DNA of 64,000 nt. Origin: Phoronis australis. Lineage: Eukaryota > Phoronida > Phoronidae. The notes below the pieces were generated by a model. The model ran no database searches and was not told where the DNA came from. It was given only the letters and a program-made list of their open reading frames with translations. The stretch lies in assembly GCA_002633005.1 (NCBI GenBank), contig NMRA01000177.1, positions 514,580 to 578,579 on the forward strand, given 5' to 3'. Of this stretch, positions 12,001 through 22,572 are shown piece by piece; the first letter of the stretch is position 1, and the number at the start of each line of letters is the position of its first letter. Made by a program: the position numbers and the translations under genes.

Positions 12001-15000
12001 TTGGAGATGCCGTGGGAGACCAGCAAAGGACAGCAATCAATGGTTCCGCTGATGAGACCATCAATAAAACTCTTCCGAAGAAAGTTAATGCTTCCTCAGT
12101 CACTGAAGACAGTTGGTCCCCAGACCATGGCGACGCAGTGGGAGACCAGCAAGAAACAGCAGTTAATGGTCCTGTTGATGACGCCAACAGAGAATGGTCT
12201 CCTAAGGATGGCGATGCACTTGCTGGAGCGAAGGATGCTGGTGGCGGAAAGTGGTTCAGGTTTGATTTTAACATCAAGGAAGGCGGAGAAACAGTTGCTG
12301 TGGATCCTCCACTTGTTGGCGGCAGTCCCATTGGTCATTCCATTGCTCAGGAGTTATCTCCCCTCCCGGAAACCTTACGGCCAGCGGAGACAACTACATA
12401 TGTTACTGCTTTACCAGAGAAGTTAATACACAATGTTCCTGCTTTGCCATCACAGCCAATGTTGAGTGAGGACGCCGTATCTAAGGACGCCGTATCTAAG
12501 GACGCCGTATCTAAGGATGCCGTATCTAAGGACGCTAGTCCACCATTAAATTCAACCACTGCCGCTGATGGTATCTCGCATGTCACAAAGTTGCATGATG
12601 AAGAGACATCTGTTGGCACACCCAGTAGTTCTCCATCCTACAAATGGCTACCACTCTTCTGGCAGGCTGTAAGTTGCACAACTTTCTGTCTTTTCACGAC
12701 ACTGTGATGTACCGTTTCTGAATATTGTATCTTCTCGTTCGAGCACCAGATGTATTGAATGTTCAACCGATTGGTCTTTGTCTTTCTGCACTCATGGCCA
12801 TGTTCAGTTTTCATTTCTTTATTTAGGACTTGCCACACGAATGATTAGCCGCACACATCTTGGTGAACATTTGCACTCCCACGGTTGCTAACTCAATTTT
12901 TGCACTTCTCCACTATTACGATGTCTGTTTCATTTTTATGAACAAGAAACTTTTCTACCCTTATTGTACAAACTTTCATTTCTTCCACTAGTCACATGTG
13001 GTCTCGCATACAATCATGATTATGGTGATTTTCCATCACTTAATCAATAAACCACTTGAGGCACACTTAGTACGATATTTCCTTCAGTTGCTAGAATTCA
13101 AATTTGCGATATTGAAAAAAAAAACGATTCTATTATCACTTTTGTTAGAGTTATCCTAAGATTCTTTTGGTGATGAAAATTCTTTAACTGTAAGACACTT
13201 GAAGAAAACGAATTCAGTTTTAATTAAAATCTGCATAATTTCATTTTTTCCATTGTGATGTTTTTAGGTCAAAATTGCCTTTTTCTTTAAACATAAAGAT
13301 GCGTAATAATCATATTTTACATTTTACTTGAAGTTGTCCTTTCATTTTTCACTCTTTGAGTTTAGCATAAAAACCACTCTTCACCATAGGCAAACAAGTT
13401 CTTTACAAAACAAACTAAAAGTCAAGGTACAATCCCTGCTTGCAAAATTGCTTCCTCAGGTGTGAAATTTAGAGAAAGGTTATTGCTTAGTTTGACAGAT
13501 CATTTTGAATGTGTTTGTCAATGAAATTCGCTGTTAGCTTTAATATATATATTTATTTTATTGATCAAGTTGACTTTCTCAACATTGTCATTGTTTCCAA
13601 TCAACACTTCAATATTAATATTAAGATTATTTTACAATCAACATTATTTTAGTGTTTTTGTGTTACCAACACCACTGACACTTCCCAGTCAACATGGGTA
13701 TTTTGTAAACAACTTTTTTATCACAGAGTGTAATTTTAATCCTTTTCATATAGGAATGTGTAATATATGATAGTGTAGTATCTAACGCCATTTGATTGTT
13801 GTTTCTCCCTTCTTCTGAGGATCACCAAATAAATTTGACCGGTTTGAACTGGGGTCATACACAGGACAAGGGAAGTTGTAAGTCTTGATGATTATTCAAG
13901 GTGGCCTGTGCCTGCCTTGTTCAGATGAAGACAGTTTTGTTCACTTTGAATTGAAGTGTCAGGAGTAATGAATGGTATGAACAAGGCAGTAAGAAGAACA
14001 ATTGGGATGTTTGAATCAAATGCACCAATGGAACAGCCTACTGAGTAATGATAACGTGCTCAGTGTTGTAATTGTTATAATTTCGTGTGACGTGTTCATG
14101 TTATCTCTTTGTTCATTATTCCAGTGCTCCAAGCAGTGCGGCGGCGGTGTCATGCAACGGAAACTAATGTGCATGTCAAAGACGACACTTCACGAAGTAC
14201 CCGCTGTCAACTGTCAAAACATTCCTCGTCTTGTTACTGAGAAAAGATGCAATGAGCAGCCCTGTGTTGGGTGGCAGACCTCATCTTGGTCGGAGGTAAT
14301 TTCAAAAATGCTTCATATACTACTCGCAACTGGGTTAAATTTTAGGAATTGAAATTTTGCATTGTTATAAAATATCAAGTGTTGAAACTGAGGCACAGGC
14401 GTAACCCTGTTTTTGCTGAAGAATCTTCGGGTTGCATACTAATTACGAATGCCAAGAAGCTAGTCATGGAGATGAATTTGCCACGCATATCTTAACCATT
14501 ATTAAGAGTGAACTCGTCTGGCTAGGTCTCGCAAGTATCTTCCGTAATGAAATGGGGGATATGCTCCATATTGAAATTCGCCAAAAAGCGAGATCACACA
14601 AAATATGTGAGTAAGGAGTGTTTTGTGAGTATGCTCTTGAGATTACTAACCTATCCCAGAAAAATGGCGCGCGCTGATGTGATTGGTTGGTCAGTTTGGA
14701 ATGTTGAATCATGGAATAAAATTCATTGTGTCTTGATTGTACGGAATGCAGCCCAAGACATTGGAGTCTTGCCTTCAGCTACAATTGATGCTCTAATGGT
14801 TTCAGTGTTCCAAATCATGTGGTAACGGTACACAGCACAGACAGGTAGCGTGCCCTGTTGAAAAGATGTGCAACCAACGGGACCGACCTAAAGCACAGCA
14901 GTTCTGTAACACACAGAGATGTCTGGGATGGATTGCTGGGCCATGGAGCAAGGTAACATCTGAGGATTATGTCCTATTATCTGAGGACACTTGGCAATCG

Positions 15001-16778
15001 CCCAAAGTGTCTCCTCTTCTTGTCAACAAAGCTAGTCAATTATCCTGAAACATACGTTAAAACGTTTTTACGCCAATCAAGGGTATAGCATTTGAAACAA
15101 GTGAGTAGCCATTGGCAATATAAATTTTGAGCTTTTTATTATGACGTAGTGAGTTTTTAAAAAATGGAAAATGAGAATTTTTACAATTATTTTATATTAA
15201 TTCAAGGAAATTTATTCTGCTGTTACAGTGTTCTAGAACCTGCAGTGGAGGAGAGCAAGCCCGCCATGTACAGTGTATTGACTTAGTGACTGATCAACCA
15301 GCGACGGGATGTGATTCGCTGAGAATGCCCGAGGAGTCGCAGACATGTAACACCGAACTTTGCGAAGTGGAAAATGCCGGTGAGTTACCAATATAAGCTG
15401 TGAGAAATTTGGTAAAAATTCTCAATACATTTACGCAATCTGGAAGCAGTTTTTCGTTTTGATTATGCGTAACACCCAAATATACACTTTAAAATGTTCA
15501 AATTCTTTACAATAGCTATCACCAGGTAATTGTTTTGAGATATTGTGGGTATTCACAACAATGTTATAAGCTTTTGAAAAAGGGAAAACTGAATTGGGTT
15601 GAGTGTGAAGTTGAGCCTGCAGAACGCTAAGCGGGTGAGAAGGGTGTCACACAGGTGACAAGTTTTAATTTGAAATCAAAGAGTTATTTATAACAAATAC
15701 GATACTTATTGGTGAAACGTTATCCCCTATTGCCTGCGTCACCCAATCGCAGCACAGTGTTGTGGCATTTTACAATCAACTCTCAGGCTCGTTCACAACA
15801 GTATTTCCACAACTCGTTCGCTCCAATATGGCGGCAGTGTTGACGTGTTGGGATTAGCCAATGAGAGACCTAGGTGTTTTTGTTTTGGGCTTGTCTCCAC
15901 TCCTATGTATGATAACCAGATTTGGATATTTGAAATTCGAGTAATTTTCTTGATTAATTTAAGGTTTTAGCAATAATGTCAAATAAAGAACTGACCAACC
16001 CCTCAACGCTTCGAGCCACGTGGCTTTCATATCATTTTTTATCAGCTGAACACGCTAAGAATTGTATGATGACACATGGCTTAACTCAAAATTCAACTGC
16101 TGCCTGGTGGTTTGGTAATTGGCTCAATTGTGTTGCACACCCAGCAGAATTATTGGGGAACATATTATTGCAACATTAAACAAACGTTTTAGGTTTCAAA
16201 AGTCACATTCCTTGTCCAATTTTCAAAATTCAAAAACCTAGAAATCACGTGTGCTTTTCACAGACTACTCAAATATGCTATTACAAACTTTCAAAACGAA
16301 AATTTCAAAATACTGACGCCAATGTGTTTATGATGGTCTCATTATCTAGAGACTGATAACATCCGCAGCCTGAGGTGATTTTATTAACCACAACAGCATG
16401 GTGTCTTTTATCTGAACTGGCAGATTCTGAGGTGCTCAAACTGGTCGATTGGCACAATCTCGACCGACTGTTAAGGATGTCAATGTAGGATTCTTTTCGT
16501 GAGTAATTGGTCAGCGTGGAACTTATTGTTATCCGTTATTGAATTCATGCCCTCAGCAATGTTTACACGCTTGTCACATCTCTTCAGCTCTGCAAGATAG
16601 ATTTGCCAAGGTCCACGACAACATGGAGAAATGCGATATGGACAAGATGCGACACTCCATGTGTGTTCAACTCAAACGTAAGGGACAGTGCGCCCATAGG
16701 TATATAGCCATGCAGTGTTGTCGGACTTGTATGCAACACAGGAAAAGGGGCAAAGGTCAGAACACGTCGCGGCGGTGA
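1..16778 (+). CDS. ADAMTS7/12: ADAMTS7/12-like secreted metalloprotease, 3' part of gene (5' end outside window)
   Basis: Spliced gene. Exons: 1-19 (partial), 488-619, 1062-1207, 1548-1611, 2595-2700, 3208-3335, 4996-5116, 5662-5903, 6542-6677, 7400-7532, 11487-12668, 14125-14295, 14806-14952, 15229-15379, 16588-16778. Every junction is GT-AG and phases agree except 7532 to 11487, where an exon is missing. Domain order: end of metalloprotease/disintegrin-like (FCDGIE, SICKTLWC), TSR1 (GEWSQWGSWSSC), Cys-rich, spacer, TSR2, a TSR, long Ser/Thr/Asn-rich linker, three TSRs, PLAC, stop at 16778. A mucin/proteoglycan linker followed by TSRs and PLAC is the layout of ADAMTS7 and ADAMTS12, and the Cys-rich and spacer blocks match that pair better than ADAMTS6/10. 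The zinc-binding catalytic domain lies upstream of the window. By family, the product is a secreted matrix protease. The last two exons are repeated at 17624-17774 and 18987-19177. Confidence 0.9.
488..619 (+). CDS. ADAMTS7/12: ADAMTS7/12-like exon, disintegrin-like region
   Basis: Acceptor attacag, donor gtagga, 44 codons, phase 0 at both ends. It encodes SICKTLWC...KCMTRVEAAAEGTLCE, then about 14 extra residues (QHDFLNTVQFALTP) before KK, where vertebrate relatives have only two or three residues before KWC. Confidence 0.85.
1062..1207 (+). CDS. ADAMTS7/12: ADAMTS7/12-like exon, end of disintegrin-like region and TSR1
   Basis: Acceptor ttccacag, donor gtaagt. It starts WCFAGDCV and runs into TSR1 with the tryptophan ladder WSQWGSWSSC and the SRSCGAGVSYAERLC core. 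The Trp residues fit C-mannosylation sites (family knowledge). Ends in phase 2. Confidence 0.92.
1548..1611 (+). CDS. ADAMTS7/12: ADAMTS7/12-like exon, end of TSR1
   Basis: Short 64-bp exon completing TSR1: [20 protein letters not shown]. The GxYCxGERKRxRxC string is diagnostic of ADAMTS TSR1. Starts with the last base of a Pro codon; donor gtgagt. Confidence 0.9.
2595..2700 (+). CDS. ADAMTS7/12: ADAMTS7/12-like exon, start of Cys-rich domain
   Basis: Acceptor atttccag, donor gtgagc. Encodes PCPEGFPSFHDTQCQEFN then IPYKNGLYEWEHV, matching the RxxQCxxFDxxPYKNxLYxW block of ADAMTS12. Ends in phase 1. Confidence 0.92.
3208..3335 (+). CDS. ADAMTS7/12: ADAMTS7/12-like exon, Cys-rich domain
   Basis: Acceptor tatttcag, donor gtgagt. 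Encodes DTPCQLHCKPINRFF then VTDGTPCTPG and MCISGRC. The CxLxCxP...DGTPC...CINGxC pattern is the conserved Cys-rich core. Ends in phase 0. Confidence 0.92.
3549..4506 (+). repeat. Tandem duplication of intron sequence ending at an assembly N
   Basis: About 390 bp at 3549-3939 recurs at 4127-4506 with small differences. The first copy runs straight into the N at 3940, and 190 bp of other sequence precedes the second copy. Same pattern as at 16975, suggesting overlapping allelic contigs rather than a biological tandem. Confidence 0.75.
4996..5116 (+). CDS. ADAMTS7/12: ADAMTS7/12-like exon, end of Cys-rich domain
   Basis: Acceptor tttacag, donor gtaagg. Encodes VGCDWVIESNAKEDRCGVCH, GDGRACKTVKDQFK. 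VGCD-x-I-x-S-x-A-x-EDRCGVC-x-GDG is a near-invariant ADAMTS signature. Ends in phase 1. Confidence 0.94.
5662..5903 (+). CDS. ADAMTS7/12: ADAMTS7/12-like exon, spacer domain
   Basis: Acceptor gtttgtag, donor gtgagg. Encodes the cysteine-free ADAM spacer-1 beta-sandwich: IPTGARNIRIEE, NNYIALRN, YFLNGHWFIQWSG, ALGPIKEPLHVM. Phase 1 in, phase 0 out. Confidence 0.93.
6542..6677 (+). CDS. ADAMTS7/12: ADAMTS7/12-like exon, spacer end and start of TSR2
   Basis: Acceptor cattgcag, donor gtagga. LLFQSHNPGVTFEYTVP closes the spacer. An acidic joining stretch with an NAT glycosylation site follows, then FEWKYSEWTHCTSSCGGG opens TSR2. Ends in phase 1. Confidence 0.93.
7400..7532 (+). CDS. ADAMTS7/12: ADAMTS7/12-like exon, TSR2
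   Basis: Acceptor ctactgtag, donor gtaagc. TQQSIVVC...YCLLQNMTKPDDKLRTCN, RHLCPA completes TSR2. Ends in phase 2, so the next exon must start with one base, which the exon at 11487 (phase 0) does not. Reading through the donor gives a stop at once. Confidence 0.9.
8170..9398 (+). repeat. Higher-order tandem repeat block, copy 1
   Basis: Starts with the palindrome CCACATATTTATATGTGG, followed by a CCGTCATCTCCGTCCG stretch. Then come eight subunits of about 145 bp, each opening with a TATCTCCTAAACC-like phrase and a GAAATTTGG phrase and closing near CCTAGTGGC. Three subunit types alternate (A: TATCTCCTAAACC; B: TATCTTCAAAAGTCC; C: TATCAACCAAACCGC), giving a period of about 420-450 bp. Lies in an ADAMTS intron. 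Confidence 0.85.
9399..9648 (+). repeat. Dispersed repeat, about 250 bp
   Basis: Matches the reverse complement of 16976-17225 at about 95% by eye, from the phrase near GTGAACACATCCAC to GCTGTATACTGTATTG. I see no coding capacity. Confidence 0.8.
11487..12668 (+). CDS. ADAMTS7/12: ADAMTS7/12-like large exon: TSR core, glycosylated linker, start of next TSR
   Basis: Acceptor tcttacag, donor gtaagt, 394 codons, phase 0 at both ends. It begins CTRSCGGGIQFRDVTC...ICNLFDC (a TSR matching human TSR4). About 330 residues of linker follow, rich in Ser, Thr, Asp and Pro, with NET, NTS, NFT, NGS, NKT, NAS and NST glycosylation sequons. It ends KWLPLFWQA, the tryptophan pair that opens the next TSR. 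The linker has four WSP motifs (AWSPEQGNAV, SWSPDVGDAVGDQQ, SWSPDHGDAVGDQQ, EWSPKDGDAL) and a SKDAV tandem repeat. It takes the place of the ADAMTS7/12 mucin domain. The reading frame runs on to a stop at 12707, but the donor at 12669 joins in phase to the next TSR exon. Confidence 0.88.
11938..12183 (+). repeat. 123-bp tandem duplication inside the linker-coding exon
   Basis: Two consecutive units of about 41 codons, each with the layout KK-x-NASSVTE-x-SWSPD-x-GDAVGDQQ-x-AxNG. The first starts near 11938, the second near 12061. Both keep the frame, and partial WSP units lie before and after. Confidence 0.8.
12471..12535 (+). repeat. 15-bp coding minisatellite (GACGCCGTATCTAAG)
   Basis: Four near-perfect copies plus a partial fifth encode DAVSK repeats in the ADAMTS linker. 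The 15-bp unit keeps the frame. Confidence 0.92.
12669..14124 (+). other. ADAMTS7/12-like intron
   Basis: AT-rich intron between the linker exon and the next TSR exon. I see no coding exon, RNA or recognisable repeat in it. Confidence 0.6.
14125..14295 (+). CDS. ADAMTS7/12: ADAMTS7/12-like exon, first post-linker TSR
   Basis: Acceptor attccag, donor gtaatt, 57 codons, phase 0. CSKQCGGGVMQRKLMC...TEKRCNEQPC is most like human TSR6 of ADAMTS12. It ends GWQTSSWSE, the start of the next TSR. Confidence 0.9.
14806..14952 (+). CDS. ADAMTS7/12: ADAMTS7/12-like exon, second post-linker TSR
   Basis: Acceptor gtttcag, donor gtaaca, 49 codons, phase 0. CSKSCGNGTQHRQVACPVEK...FCNTQRC resembles human TSR7. 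It ends GWIAGPWSK. Confidence 0.9.
15229..15379 (+). CDS. ADAMTS7/12: ADAMTS7/12-like exon, last TSR (copy A)
   Basis: Acceptor gttacag, donor gtgagt, ends in phase 1. CSRTCSGGEQARHVQC...SQTCNTELCEVENAG. It has an identical-looking second copy at 17624-17774. Confidence 0.9.
16588..16778 (+). CDS. ADAMTS7/12: ADAMTS7/12-like terminal exon, PLAC domain (copy A)
   Basis: Acceptor tcttcag, phase 1 in, TGA at 16776-16778. Encodes the PLAC domain: MRHSMCVQLKRKGQCAHRY, then AMQCCRTC, with a basic tail ending NTSRR. Second copy at 18987-19177. Confidence 0.92.
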
Positions 16779-16975
16779 GGTCAAGTCTTTGGAGGGGTCG
16801 TCGAGCTATCTGTGTTATTATTTCTACGAGTGGCATTGTTAGCCATGTTACGAGACACGTGACAATTTTGCTCACTGTGATTGGATGGAGAATGGAAATG
16901 TCGAAGGCGTAGGATTCGATGATATCATGTGCTGTGTCTACAAATTAGTGGCATTATACGTTTCATAGTCAGCTN

Positions 16976-17225
16976 CAATACAGTATACAGCTTTCCACCA
17001 AGGCTAGGTGATACTACGACAATATTCTTTGTTGCATTAGTAACTGGTCTTGGCTAATATTATCATTTTATGGCCTGGTCATACATTCAGCCAAAAGTAG
17101 TTCCAGAGGTGGCTTATCAGCCAATTATTCACGCATGCTGACTCACAATAGAAGCCTGATAAGAGTGAAGGTGGATAAATGCAGTGTTCCTACAGTTTCT
17201 TGTTTTAGTGGATGTGTTCACGACA
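16976..17225 (-). repeat. Inverted copy of the 9399-9648 dispersed repeat
   Basis: Begins at the base after the N at 16975 with CAATACAGTATACAGC, the reverse complement of the end of the 9399-9648 copy. Confidence 0.8.
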
Positions 17226-17623
17226 TGGAAGCGTCTTCGCTAATTTTTATTGTATTTTGTCTGCGAAAGAAGCATGCTACTCTAATTTTTCACGTGGAAT
17301 TCAATTTTAGAAGCCAAAGACGTTTATAAATTACCAGTTTCTTAACATTTCAGTTTGTTTCAGCCAGTATTTTATTGCCCTGCATACATTGGTCTGCTTT
17401 CCCTTAGTGTGCAGTACAGTTTCTTCTATGGCGTAACGGTGAAAATGCTCAATAAAAATAAGCAAACTTTGATACTTCATCGTATATTGTACAGGTTTCG
17501 TCAGCAAACATATGGTGAAATTTTGAGCTTTTTATTATGAGGTAGTGAGTTTTTAAAAAATGGAAATGACAATTTTGACAATTATGTTATACGAATTCAA
17601 GGAAATTTATTCTGCTGTTACAG

Positions 17624-17774
17624 TGTTCTAGAACCTGCAGTGGAGGAGAGCAAGCCCGCCATGTACAGTGTATTGACTTAGTGACTGATCAACCAGCGAC
17701 GGGATGTGATTCGCTGAGAATGCCCGAGGAGTCGCAGACATGTAACACCGAACTTTGCGAAGTGGAAAATGCCG
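17624..17774 (+). CDS. ADAMTS7/12: ADAMTS7/12-like last-TSR exon, copy B
   Basis: Same 151-bp exon as 15229-15379, with intact acceptor, donor and frame. Copy A of the final exon already has a stop, so copy B would be used only if copy A is skipped or if B is an allele. Confidence 0.7.
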
Positions 17775-18986
17775 GTGAGTTACCAATATCCGCTGTGAGA
17801 AATTTGGTAAAAATTCTCAATACATTTACGCAATCTGGAAGCAGTTTTTCGTTTTGATTATGCGTAACACCCAAATGTATGCTTTAAAATGTTCACATTC
17901 TTTACAATAGCTATCACCAGGTAATTATTTTGAGATATTGTGGGTATTCACAACAATGTTATAAGCTTTTGAAAAAGGGAAAACTGAATTGGGTTGAGTG
18001 TGAAGTTGAGCCTTCAGAACGCTAAGCGGGTGAGAAGGGTGGCACACAGGTGACAAGTTTTAATTTGAAATCAAAGAGTTATTTATAACAAATACGATAC
18101 TTATTTGTGAAACGTTATCCCCTATTGCCTGCATCACCCAATCGCAGCACAGTGTTGTGGCATTTTACAATCAACTCTCAGGCTCGTTCACAACTTACAG
18201 TATTTCCACAACTCGTGCGCTCCAATATGGCGGCAGTGTTGACGTGTTGGGATTAGTCAATGAGAGACCTAGATGTTTTTGTTTTGGGCTTGTCTCCACT
18301 CCTATGTATGATAACCAGATTTGGATATTTGAAATTTGAGTCATTTTCTTGATTAATTTAAGGTTTTAGCAATAATGTCGAATAAAGAACTGACCAACCC
18401 CTCAACGCTTCGAGCCACCTGGCTTTCATATCATTTTTTTATCAGCTGAACACGCTAAGAATTGTATGATGACACATGGCTTAACTCAAAATTCAACTGC
18501 TGCCTGGTGGTTTGGTAATTGGCTCAATTGTGTTGCACACCCAGCAGAATTATTGGGGAACATATTATTGCAACATTAAACAAACATTTCAGGTTTCAAA
18601 AGTCACATTCCTTGTCCAATTTTCAAAATTAAAAACCTAGAAATCACGTGTGCTTTTCACAGACTACTCAAATATGCTATTACAAACTTTCTAAACGAAA
18701 ATTTCAAAATACTGCCGCCAATGTGTTTATGATGGTCTCATTATCTATAGAATGATAACATCCGCAGCCTGAGGTGATTTTATTAACCACAACAGCATGG
18801 TGTCTTTTATCTGAACTGGCAGATTCTGAGGTGCTCAAACTGGTCGATTGGCACAATCTCGACCGACTGGTAAGGATGTCAATGTAGGATTCTTTTCGTG
18901 AGTAATTGGTCAGCGTGGAACTTAATGTTATCTGTTATTGAATTCATGCACGCAGCAATGTTTACATGCTTGTCACATCTCTTCAG

Positions 18987-19177
18987 CTCTGCAAGATAGA
19001 TTTGCCAAGGTCCACGACAACATGGAGAAATGCGATATGGACAAGATGCGACACTCCATGTGTGTTCAACTCAAACGTAAGGGACAGTGCGCCCATAGGT
19101 ATATAGCCATGCAGTGTTGTCGGACTTGTATGCAACACAGGAAAAGGGGCAAAGGTCAGAACACGTCGCGGCGGTGA
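18987..19177 (+). CDS. ADAMTS7/12: ADAMTS7/12-like PLAC exon, copy B
   Basis: Same 191-bp terminal exon as 16588-16778, ending in TGA. I see no coding difference from copy A. Confidence 0.7.
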
Positions 19178-22100
19178 GGTCAAGTCTTTGGAGGGGTCGT
19201 CGAGCTATCTGTGTTATTTTTTCTACGAGTGGCATTGTTAGCCACGTTACGAGACACGTGACAATTTTGCTCACTGTGATTGGATGGAGAATGGAAATGT
19301 CGAAGGCGTAGGATTCGATGATATCATGTGCTGTGTCTACAAATTAGTGGCATTATACGTTTCATAGTCAGCTTAGAACTTGTATGTCTGAGGGAATGAG
19401 GTATTGAATTTGTGAACCAGTTATGTTGCTTTTGCTCCATTTTAATTACCCTTGCAGTTGAGAGGCATTGTTATTTCATGGTGTCTACATTGACAATCAC
19501 TATTTGGAACTTGGATGTGGAAATCGTTTATATGATGAGAAATTCAGTGCTCAAATCTTCACCAGTTGTGCTGAGTGTACTTAATCATGGCTAATTACCC
19601 ACATTTGTTGAATACAACCTGGTTTTGGTACTTATAATCAAAATGTGTTTGTTTTGTTGAAGGATTGGTGCATTCGTTTGTGAAGTTATGAATGCTTGAG
19701 TCCTGTCTTGTTACGGTGAATTTGTTTTTCAACATGGCTGCTATATTTCAAGATGGATGCTACTTTGGAAATTTTTCTTTATGTAAAACTGAATGTTTAT
19801 GTTGCATGTATTACCTTATGGCATGAAGGTAATGAGAAAATCTGTCTTTCGAGTATTATGTTGAAGGCATATTGTGTTCGCATAACCTCATGTACACGCT
19901 AGTATGACTACTATTTCGAGATGTGTTTTTGTGTTTCAGTCACGAGTGTCGTTTTGTTTTGATTTGGTCAAATGAAATTATTAACTCTGAGTTCTTATAT
20001 GCAAGGCTAGTTTACTTTAGTTTTTCATGATTGTAAGTTCCAAAACAAACACGTGCTACTCGGACAGTATGCCTTCAAGACGGTTTTTCTGGTGTTTGTA
20101 TACTGGTGTCTCGGCTAAGCTTCGAATTTGATATTGTGTATATTTTGCGTAACTTTGTAATGGGACGAGGCTGATATAAGACGTCACATGATACATGAAC
20201 AGTAGCTGTGTGGTACCAAAGATTTGATAGCTGGCTACAGATTACTAGATTATCATCCATCCTTGTTTCAAGTGAAACTTACCTTTTACTAGAAGGGTGC
20301 TTGTACTGTTGGAACTGAGTGAAGTCTGAGATTGCTTGTAAATACCCTTTATTTATGTATCGTATCTGCTCTCCTAGTCAGAGCTGTGCTTTCCTGTTGT
20401 ATATATCACTTTACAAATGTATCATATGCATATTCTTTTTATGTTATATATCTATATATATTGTTAGATTGTGTTTATTGACTTGTCTTCCTTGAGTACA
20501 ACAGCCATATGTCATAGTTGGAATATACATTCGTGTAAATTGATAAATTTTCAACGTTTTTCTATTGCTGAAGTTCTTTACCCATAGCTGCAGTCTAGTC
20601 ACGTGAGAGTCATGTGACATGAAATAGAGTTCAGCACGTACAATCCAAAACATTATTTTGAATTGTTCAACTTGTTTCTAAAAAGAACAAGGCTTTAATG
20701 CGCAATACTGCATTTAGAGTAAGCCAACACTAGTACGTTATCTTTCTCATAGGGGGCACTAAAACTTGCCCATCAAGTACTGTAGTTTGGTCACTACAGT
20801 GCATAGTCAATGATCTTGTCTCGCAAGATTTATGTAATCTTGGATGCATTTTCCTAACGAAATCATATTTTCAGTATCTAATTACTTTATTTTTTGCGCC
20901 CAATGTTCCCAAGTATTGCTAGGAACATTTTCTAGGGGCTCTGACCTGCCTTAAACTTTATTTAAGTTTTAATTGGCACACAATTCATGAACAACCATAG
21001 AAAGATATAAAAATTGGCTAACTTCGGAACATCATATTTTCGGAGTGATTCGATTGAGATGAGACTTTCAAATAGTATGACTGGCACATCATTTCCAAAA
21101 TGTCATGTTAAATTGTTCGTTTTTGAAAGAAGTGGGACTTGCTTTTGCAGAAATAAATAGACTTGAAACAGAAACCAACAAAATTGAGAAAACCGTTAGC
21201 ACTTGTGTACACTTCAAAATCAAAATTTCATGCACTTTCTGCATTCCGATACAACAACTGAGATTAAATTCCATAGTTATACAGATATTTGGTTAAAACA
21301 TAGATCTGCAAATGAGATTACTTGTAATCTCAAAGTCCTTGATTTTGTCAAAGTTCTTCAGAATGTTTACTTAGCTCTCGACTTGCATTCTCTTATAAAG
21401 CAGCACTTCACTGAACAACCAGTCTATTGGAGTACACCCCAGGTATTTTATCGAATGAAGTTGAACAAACGGCGTTTTATATACATGTTTGGGTCACAGT
21501 TTATTTCTAAAAACATCCAGTTCATGTACAGTACTTATACAATATACACCCAGTGTGGACATCTGTACAAAAATACATATTTACAAGCTATAAAAGATTC
21601 TTGTCGAAATAAAATCAATGTTTTCAATATTTTATCTATGTTAGAAAAACATGCCAGAACAATCATGATGATGGCAACTCAAATCTCTTGAAAATTCGAC
21701 ACATCCATGATTGCAGTGAGCCTTTCAAAGTTTTATACTTGGAGTGAACAATTAAAACAACAAAAACCTTAATTTTCAAATAAATTCATCAGCAGCACTT
21801 CAGCAAAACAACACAGACTTGAGAATTTCATTCAAGTAATCAACATACTCTTTGACCTGCAATTATTTCTTTCATGCAACATCTAAGAAATATAATTATA
21901 AATGAAGTGATTCCGTGATTCGGCTCCTCAAGACAACTGTTCGCACTTGCATGAACAGTCCGCGCAGTGCTTGCAAAAGTGTCACAAGTACAACACTGAA
22001 ATCTCTGAAATGAGGCGTGATTGCATATCGTAGCAGTATATCGTAAACGTTATTTTGACCTCACGCCACTTCATGTGAAGCTGTGGATACATCTGGAGTG

Positions 22101-22572
22101 AGGCGCATGAGACCATAAAAGACACTAAACCGGTTTAGGTGACACTTAACTGCTATAAAGCCTATCTTGAACGGTAACACATGTAAATTTGGTTTTTAGA
22201 GTATCTGAACAGCATCTCTCTGAGTCCACCAGTGCCATAAATTGTTAAATGTAACGAACTGTTAGACTTATTGGTTTGCTTTTGTCTAGGTCACTGCGAG
22301 AATCACCTTTTAATTCAAGCAGCCGTGAATAACACCCGCACGCAATGGTGTACTATTCATTTCCCTATTCAATACAACTGTTATCGGCCTTTTGTTGTTT
22401 GTGCTGGGTTCTCGCGGTGACACAATATGGCACTAAAAGTTAACTTCACCTATCATTTGACGGGACTACATTTGAGTGATTAAAATCACGTTTTCTTATT
22501 TTAGTAAGGCTTTGCTAGGACTATCTGGTTAGCCCAATGCATCTAGAATAACAAATCTCCGTTGAAGTTAGG

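Larger units (their letters stand above)
15125..19373 (+). repeat. Duplication of the last two ADAMTS exons, probably an assembly haplotype duplication
   Basis: About 1.85 kb at 15125-16974 recurs at 17516-19373 with few substitutions and both exons unchanged. Copy A stops exactly at the N at 16975. The 540 bp after the N (16976-17515) are unrelated to the intron before copy A and include an inverted copy of the repeat at 9399. This fits two allelic contigs placed in series, one carrying an insertion. Confidence 0.8.

Noticed and set aside
12669-12707. Stop at 12707 as the end of an alternative ADAMTS protein
   Set aside because: The residues after WQA do not look conserved, and a strong donor at 12669 joins in phase to a perfect TSR continuation. 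A minor intron-retained isoform cannot be excluded.
21203-21691. 162-codon open frame as a gene
   Set aside because: It lies in AT-rich presumed 3' flanking DNA, with no motif, Kozak context or splice partner. Probably chance.
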